NCBI RefSeq assembly: GCF_016616235.1
Contig: NZ_CP067100.1
Coordinates: forward strand, 1,547,001-1,611,000
Origin: Bradyrhizobium diazoefficiens
GTDB lineage: Bacteria > Pseudomonadota > Alphaproteobacteria > Rhizobiales > Xanthobacteraceae
Length of the DNA: 64,000 nucleotides
Reading direction: 5' to 3'
Both the position numbers and the translations under genes were made by a program. Every line of letters starts with the position of its first letter. Within the stretch, counting starts at the first letter, position 1. Shown in pieces: positions 60,745 through 64,000 of the stretch. Under the pieces are notes generated by a model, which had not been told where the DNA came from, searched no databases, and saw only the letters and a program-made list of their open reading frames with translations.

Positions 60745-62367
60745 CTAATGCTTCTGCCCGTACAGCACCGGCACCGCCGAATCCACGACGACCTCTATGA
60801 GGCAGGTGCCCTCAAACGCCATCCCGCGCTTCAGCGCATCGCCGAGCTCGGCCGCCTTGCTCACCCGCGCCGCATCGCAGCCCATGCCTTCGGCGAGCCG
60901 CACGAAATCGATTCCCGGCAGCTCCAGCCCGGGCACGTTCCGCACCTGCATCACCTGGCTGAACGAGCGCATCGCGCCGTAGCCGGAATTGTTGATGACG
61001 ACGACGGTGAGCGGCAGCTTGCGCTGCGCGGCGGTCCAGAGTGCCTGGATGGAGTACATCGCCGAGCCGTCGCCGATCAAGCACACCGTGCGCTGCTTCG
61101 GTTTGCCCAGCGCCATGCCGACCGCGGCGGGCAGGGAATAGCCGAGGCCGCCACTCGCCATCGTGTAAAAACTGTCCTGGCCGGGCATCGGCATGAATTT
61201 CTGCATCGCGGGCCGGTGCGAGGGCACTTCCTCGACCAGCGAGGCGCCATCCGGCATCGCCTGCGACAGCGAATGCAGCAGGAATTCGACGGGCAGCGGA
61301 TCGGCGGCTGATGGCGCCGGCAGCAGCGTGCGGCCTTTCGGCGTCGCGCGTTTGCTCTCGGGCAGCTGGTCGAGCAACAGACTCAGCGCCGGCTTCATGG
61401 TGGCGATGATGCTGGTGCCGACCGGCGTCACCGCGGCCGCGTCCGGATCGTCGGTGATCTGGAAGATCGTCGCGCCGCCGTCGAAGATCGCGGCGTGGCC
61501 CTCGACGTGGAAGGTAAACACCGGCGCGCCGATCACGACCACGAGGTCGTGCGCGCGCAATGCGTCGGAGAGTTGCGCCGGCGAGGCGTGCAGGAAGCCT
61601 GCGAATTGCGGATGCCGTTCGGGAAACGAGCAGCGCGCCGAGAACGGGCTGACCCAGACGCTGGCCTTGGCCTTCTCGGCGACACGCACCATCAGATCGA
61701 CCGCGCCGGCGCGGTCGACGCCGGGCCCGACGACGAGAGCAGGGTGCTTTGCAGAACCGAGTGCCGCGACCAGCGCCTTCATCGCCTCAAGCTCCGGCCC
61801 GATCTCGCGGCTGACCTTGCGCGCCTCGACCGGCGCGCAGGCATGTGTCCAGTCATCGATCGGGATCGACACGAAGGTCGGCCCGCACGGCGGCTGCATC
61901 GCGGTGTAATAGGCCCGCGCGATCGCGGCCGGCACATCCTCGGGCCGCGCCGGCTCGACGCTGTACTTGACGTAGGGCCGCGGAAACTCGGAGGCGCGCT
62001 CGGCATAGAGGAAGGCCTGCAGCGGCAGGATCGATCGCGCCTGCTGGCCCGCGGTGATCACCAGCGGCGTCTGGTTGCGATGCGCGGTGTAGATGTTTCC
62101 GAGCGCATTGCCGACGCCGGCAGCCGAATGCAGATTGACGAAGCCGGCGTTGCGCGTCGCCTGCGCGTAACCGTCGGCCATGCCGACGGCGGACGCTTCC
62201 TGCAGCGCCAGCACGTAGTCGATGTCGTCGGGCCAGTCGCTCAGGAACGGCAGCTCGGTCGAGCCGGGATTGCCGAACACTTTTTTGATGCCGAAAGATC
62301 GCAGCAGGTCGAGGGTGGCCTGCTTGACGGTGACGGACTTGCTGCCGGTCTTGCCGTTCTTGGACAT
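60745..62367 (-). CDS. Benzoylformate decarboxylase-like ThDP enzyme
   Basis: 540 aa. ThDP decarboxylase with the benzoylformate decarboxylase signature: FGNPGSTELPFL with Ser36, LALQEASAVGMADGYAQA with Glu57, NLHSAAGVGNALGN with His80, and GAPVFTFHVEGH with His287, matching Ser26, Glu47, His70 and His281 of Pseudomonas putida MdlC. The PP domain has GDGSAMYSIQALWTAAQRKLPLTVVVINNSGYG. Automated annotation often labels this type acetolactate synthase. It would decarboxylate 2-keto acids such as benzoylformate to aldehydes. The SDR nearby could reduce the product. ATG at 62367; single gene flanked by repeats. Confidence 0.82.
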   Translation of the reverse strand: MSKNGKTGSKSVTVKQATLDLLRSFGIKKVFGNPGSTELPFLSDWPDDIDYVLALQEASAVGMADGYAQATRNAGFVNLHSAAGVGNALGNIYTAHRNQTPLVITAGQQARSILPLQAFLYAERASEFPRPYVKYSVEPARPEDVPAAIARAYYTAMQPPCGPTFVSIPIDDWTHACAPVEARKVSREIGPELEAMKALVAALGSAKHPALVVGPGVDRAGAVDLMVRVAEKAKASVWVSPFSARCSFPERHPQFAGFLHASPAQLSDALRAHDLVVVIGAPVFTFHVEGHAAIFDGGATIFQITDDPDAAAVTPVGTSIIATMKPALSLLLDQLPESKRATPKGRTLLPAPSAADPLPVEFLLHSLSQAMPDGASLVEEVPSHRPAMQKFMPMPGQDSFYTMASGGLGYSLPAAVGMALGKPKQRTVCLIGDGSAMYSIQALWTAAQRKLPLTVVVINNSGYGAMRSFSQVMQVRNVPGLELPGIDFVRLAEGMGCDAARVSKAAELGDALKRGMAFEGTCLIEVVVDSAVPVLYGQKH

Positions 62368-62376
62368 GGTTTCCGT

Positions 62377-62520
62377 CCCTGTTCTTTCCTCATCCTGAGA
62401 AGCGCGGAACGCGCGTCTCGAAGCATGAAGGCCCGGCTGGTGGCCCCGCCCTCGAGACGCCGCTGCGCGGCTCCACAGGGTGAGGGTCTAGATCGTCACG
62501 TCGCCGCTCGCAATGACGGG
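62377..62520. repeat. Intergenic palindromic repeat (CATCCTGAGA/GCGCG type)
   Basis: TTTCCTCATCCTGAGAAGCGCGGAACGCGCG region, GTCTCGAAGCATGAAGGCC, then CCCTCGAGACGCCGCTGCGCGGCTCC and CAGGGTGAGGG, ending CGCTCGCAATGACGG. Several short mutually complementary pieces. It lies between the ThDP enzyme and the MaoC-type hydratase, both on the minus strand. Confidence 0.6.
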
Positions 62521-62527
62521 GGCGTCG

Positions 62528-63376
62528 TCACCACACCGCCGTCCCCTTCATCGTCGGCTGCCCCTCCGCATTCGCGGTCCACAGCTCCATGCCATCAGCG
62601 GTCTCGGTGGCATTCACGGAGAACTCAGTGCCCTCGAACAGGGGCTGCACGCCGCGATACGAAAACTTCTTCGGCGCCTTGCCGCCGCGCAGCTTCGCCG
62701 CCATCTCGATGATCAAAGCCGCCTGCAAGGGGCCATGGAAAATGAGACCAGGGTAACCCTCGACCTTGGTGACATAGTCGCGGTCGTAATGGATGCGGTG
62801 GCCGTTGAAGGTCAGCGCGGAGTAGCGGAACAGCAGCACGGGATCGGAGACATGGATCTCGCGATGCTGCGCCGTCGGCGGGGGAGGCGGGGTCTTGCCA
62901 GCGGGCGCACTGCTCGTCATCTCGCGATAGACGATGTCCTGCCGCTCGCGGATCGCGGTGCCCCGTGGGCAAGAGATGCTGTGCTCGACCGAGACGAAGC
63001 ACAAAGTGCCGGTCGATCCCGTCTTCACCTGCACGTCGGCGATGCGCGAGGTCCGCGTCGATTCATCGCCGACCTGCAGCGGCTGCAAGAACTGGATCTC
63101 GCCGCCGGCCCACATCCGGCGCGGCAGCGGCACCGGCGGCAGGAAGCCGCCGCGGGTCGGGTGGCCGTCGGGCCCGAGCATCGACATCGGAAACACCGGC
63201 TGCGCCAGACACCAATGCACGGTGAATGGCGCGGCATCGCCCGTCTTGGGCTCGCCGACCTCCTGGAATAGCGTCGCGCGCAGTCCCTTGACGAGCTGCG
63301 CGGTGACGATGTCGCTGGCCTCCGTGCTGCGGCCGATCCATTGCCGCAAATGATCGATGTCGAGCTTCCCGGTCAT
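62528..63376 (-). CDS. Double-hotdog MaoC/FAS1-like dehydratase (mesaconyl-C4-CoA hydratase-like)
   Basis: 282 aa of two hotdog halves. The N-terminal half (about 1-145) carries PMSMLGPDGHPTRGGFLPPVPLPRRMWAGGEIQFLQPLQVGD; the C-terminal half (about 165-280) has the hydratase loop FRYSALTFNGHRIHYDRDYVT (Asp/His site) and GLIFHGPLQAALIIEMAAK. It resembles mesaconyl-C4-CoA or itaconyl-type hydratases and the FAS1-like dehydratase group. It hydrates or dehydrates an unsaturated acyl-CoA. 16 bp downstream of the CoA-transferase gene on the same strand; activation to CoA thioester followed by hydration is a natural two-step. ATG at 63376. Confidence 0.85.
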   Translation of the reverse strand: MTGKLDIDHLRQWIGRSTEASDIVTAQLVKGLRATLFQEVGEPKTGDAAPFTVHWCLAQPVFPMSMLGPDGHPTRGGFLPPVPLPRRMWAGGEIQFLQPLQVGDESTRTSRIADVQVKTGSTGTLCFVSVEHSISCPRGTAIRERQDIVYREMTSSAPAGKTPPPPPTAQHREIHVSDPVLLFRYSALTFNGHRIHYDRDYVTKVEGYPGLIFHGPLQAALIIEMAAKLRGGKAPKKFSYRGVQPLFEGTEFSVNATETADGMELWTANAEGQPTMKGTAVW

Positions 63377-63391
63377 GGCGCTTCGCTCTTC

Positions 63392-64000
63392 TTACTTTTT
63401 GGACTTTGGATTTTGGCCAATCGCAGGCACCGCGCCGTAGGCGCGCGTCTCGCCGACGATGATCGGGGCCGGCGCGGGATAGCTGACCTGGCCGTTCGGC
63501 GTGTCGACCTCGATGCGGCGCAGATGCGGATGGTTGGCAAGGTCGGCCATGGTGTTAACCTCGGCGAAGGCGATGTCGGCGTCGGAGAGCCGTTTCAGCA
63601 GCTCGTCCCGCGTCATCTTGCCGAAGATATCCGCCACCGTCGTATCGGTGAAGTCGCGGTTGCGCACGCGCTCGACCATGTTGGCGACGCGCGGGTCGGC
63701 CGGCAGGTCGGGCTTATCGAGCACCTTTGCGCAAAGCGTCTTCCATTCGCGCTCGCTCTGGATCGAGATCAGAATGTCCTTGCCGTCCTTCGAGGTGAAC
63801 ACGCCATAGGGCGCGATCGAGGGATGGCGCAGGCCCATGCGCTTGGGCGGATTGCCGGCTTCCGCATTGAGCAGCGGCACGGTGCACCAGTCCGCCATTA
63901 CGTCGAACATGGAGATGCGGATGTCCGCGCCCTTGCCGGTGCGCCCGCGCGCGATCAGCGCCTCCAGGATCGCTGCGTGCGCGGTGGCGCCGGTCGCCAC
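63392..64000 (-). CDS. CaiB/BaiF-type CoA-transferase (C-terminal part, truncated by window end)
   Basis: About 202 C-terminal codons are visible; the 5' end lies beyond the window. Contains ATGATAHAAILEALIARGRTGKGADIRISMFDVMADW (the common post-catalytic block), RHPSIAPYGVFTSKDGKDILISIQSEREW and the C-terminal TVADIFGKMTRDELLKRLSDADIAFAEVNTM with a final beta strand YPAPAPIIVGE. A class III CoA-transferase, here leading an operon with the MaoC-type hydratase 16 bp downstream. Catalytic Asp is outside the window. Confidence 0.9.
   Translation of the reverse strand: MATGATAHAAILEALIARGRTGKGADIRISMFDVMADWCTVPLLNAEAGNPPKRMGLRHPSIAPYGVFTSKDGKDILISIQSEREWKTLCAKVLDKPDLPADPRVANMVERVRNRDFTDTTVADIFGKMTRDELLKRLSDADIAFAEVNTMADLANHPHLRRIEVDTPNGQVSYPAPAPIIVGETRAYGAVPAIGQNPKSKK

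Noticed and set aside
1..64000. CRISPR arrays, tRNA/rRNA genes, insertion sequences, prophage
   Set aside because: No regularly spaced direct repeats, no cloverleaf or rRNA-like stretch, and no transposase, integrase or phage structural genes were seen on either strand.

Overview
The window is GC-rich, densely packed chromosomal DNA from an alphaproteobacterium, most likely Bradyrhizobium or a close relative (Nitrobacteraceae). Evidence: strongly GC3-biased codons that open long antisense ORFs behind almost every gene; Bradyrhizobium-style intergenic palindromic repeats, including one RIME-like double hairpin; a CyaC-type redox adenylate cyclase; PutA beside an AsnC-type PutR; and a single-chain long-chain-type acyl-CoA carboxylase. 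I see no phage, insertion sequence, tRNA, rRNA, CRISPR array or plasmid function. It reads as ordinary core/catabolic chromosome. Species assignment is inference.

Layout. 0-3 kb: the 3' end of a D-aminoacylase-like amidohydrolase, a CobW-type metal GTPase, a small coiled-coil protein, and a divergent tautomerase/TetR pair with a clear paired operator. 3-10.4 kb: a Cache-domain chemoreceptor, a 1101-residue biotin-dependent acyl-CoA carboxylase and an AcoR-like sigma-54 activator. 10.6-16.3 kb: a luciferase-like monooxygenase with flavin reductase, dgoK-dgoA (2-keto-3-deoxygalactonate catabolism), poxB and a small membrane protein. 16.4-20.5 kb: a double-hotdog thioesterase, a small hypothetical, and an operon of a cyanuric acid hydrolase/barbiturase-family enzyme and an amidase. 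20.7-29.4 kb: tex, a Gly-rich secreted protein, a two-component system, a degenerate HtrA-like protein coupled to a truncated LuxR regulator, a DapA-family lyase/aldolase and an intact HtrA protease. 29.5-35.4 kb: an orphan xanthine-dehydrogenase-family large subunit and an operon of enoyl-CoA hydratase plus two acyl-CoA dehydrogenases. 35.4-42 kb: lemA-TPM-TPM, a cyclic-nucleotide-binding protein coupled to an MBL hydrolase, a membrane-anchored Ala/Pro-rich protein, a CxxCH secreted protein and a tiny membrane protein. 42-50.4 kb: GST, a CaiB CoA-transferase, a TPR protein, putA/putR and cspA. 50.6-58.8 kb: sorAB (sulfite dehydrogenase), a diheme/2Fe-2S redox adenylate cyclase, a GT39 glycosyltransferase and ycjX-ycjF. 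58.9-64 kb: hemolysin III, an SDR, a benzoylformate-decarboxylase-like ThDP enzyme, a MaoC-type hydratase and a second CaiB CoA-transferase cut by the window end.

Functionally the window is dominated by acyl-CoA and small-organic-acid catabolism, with scattered redox and envelope-stress genes. Several gene boundaries are occupied by related palindromic repeats. No convincing wholly new multi-gene system stands out. The most unusual items are the catalytically dead HtrA-like protein translationally coupled to a receiver-truncated LuxR regulator, the redox cyclase next to sulfite dehydrogenase, the pair of ring-opening amide hydrolases, and the paired acyl-CoA dehydrogenase operon.
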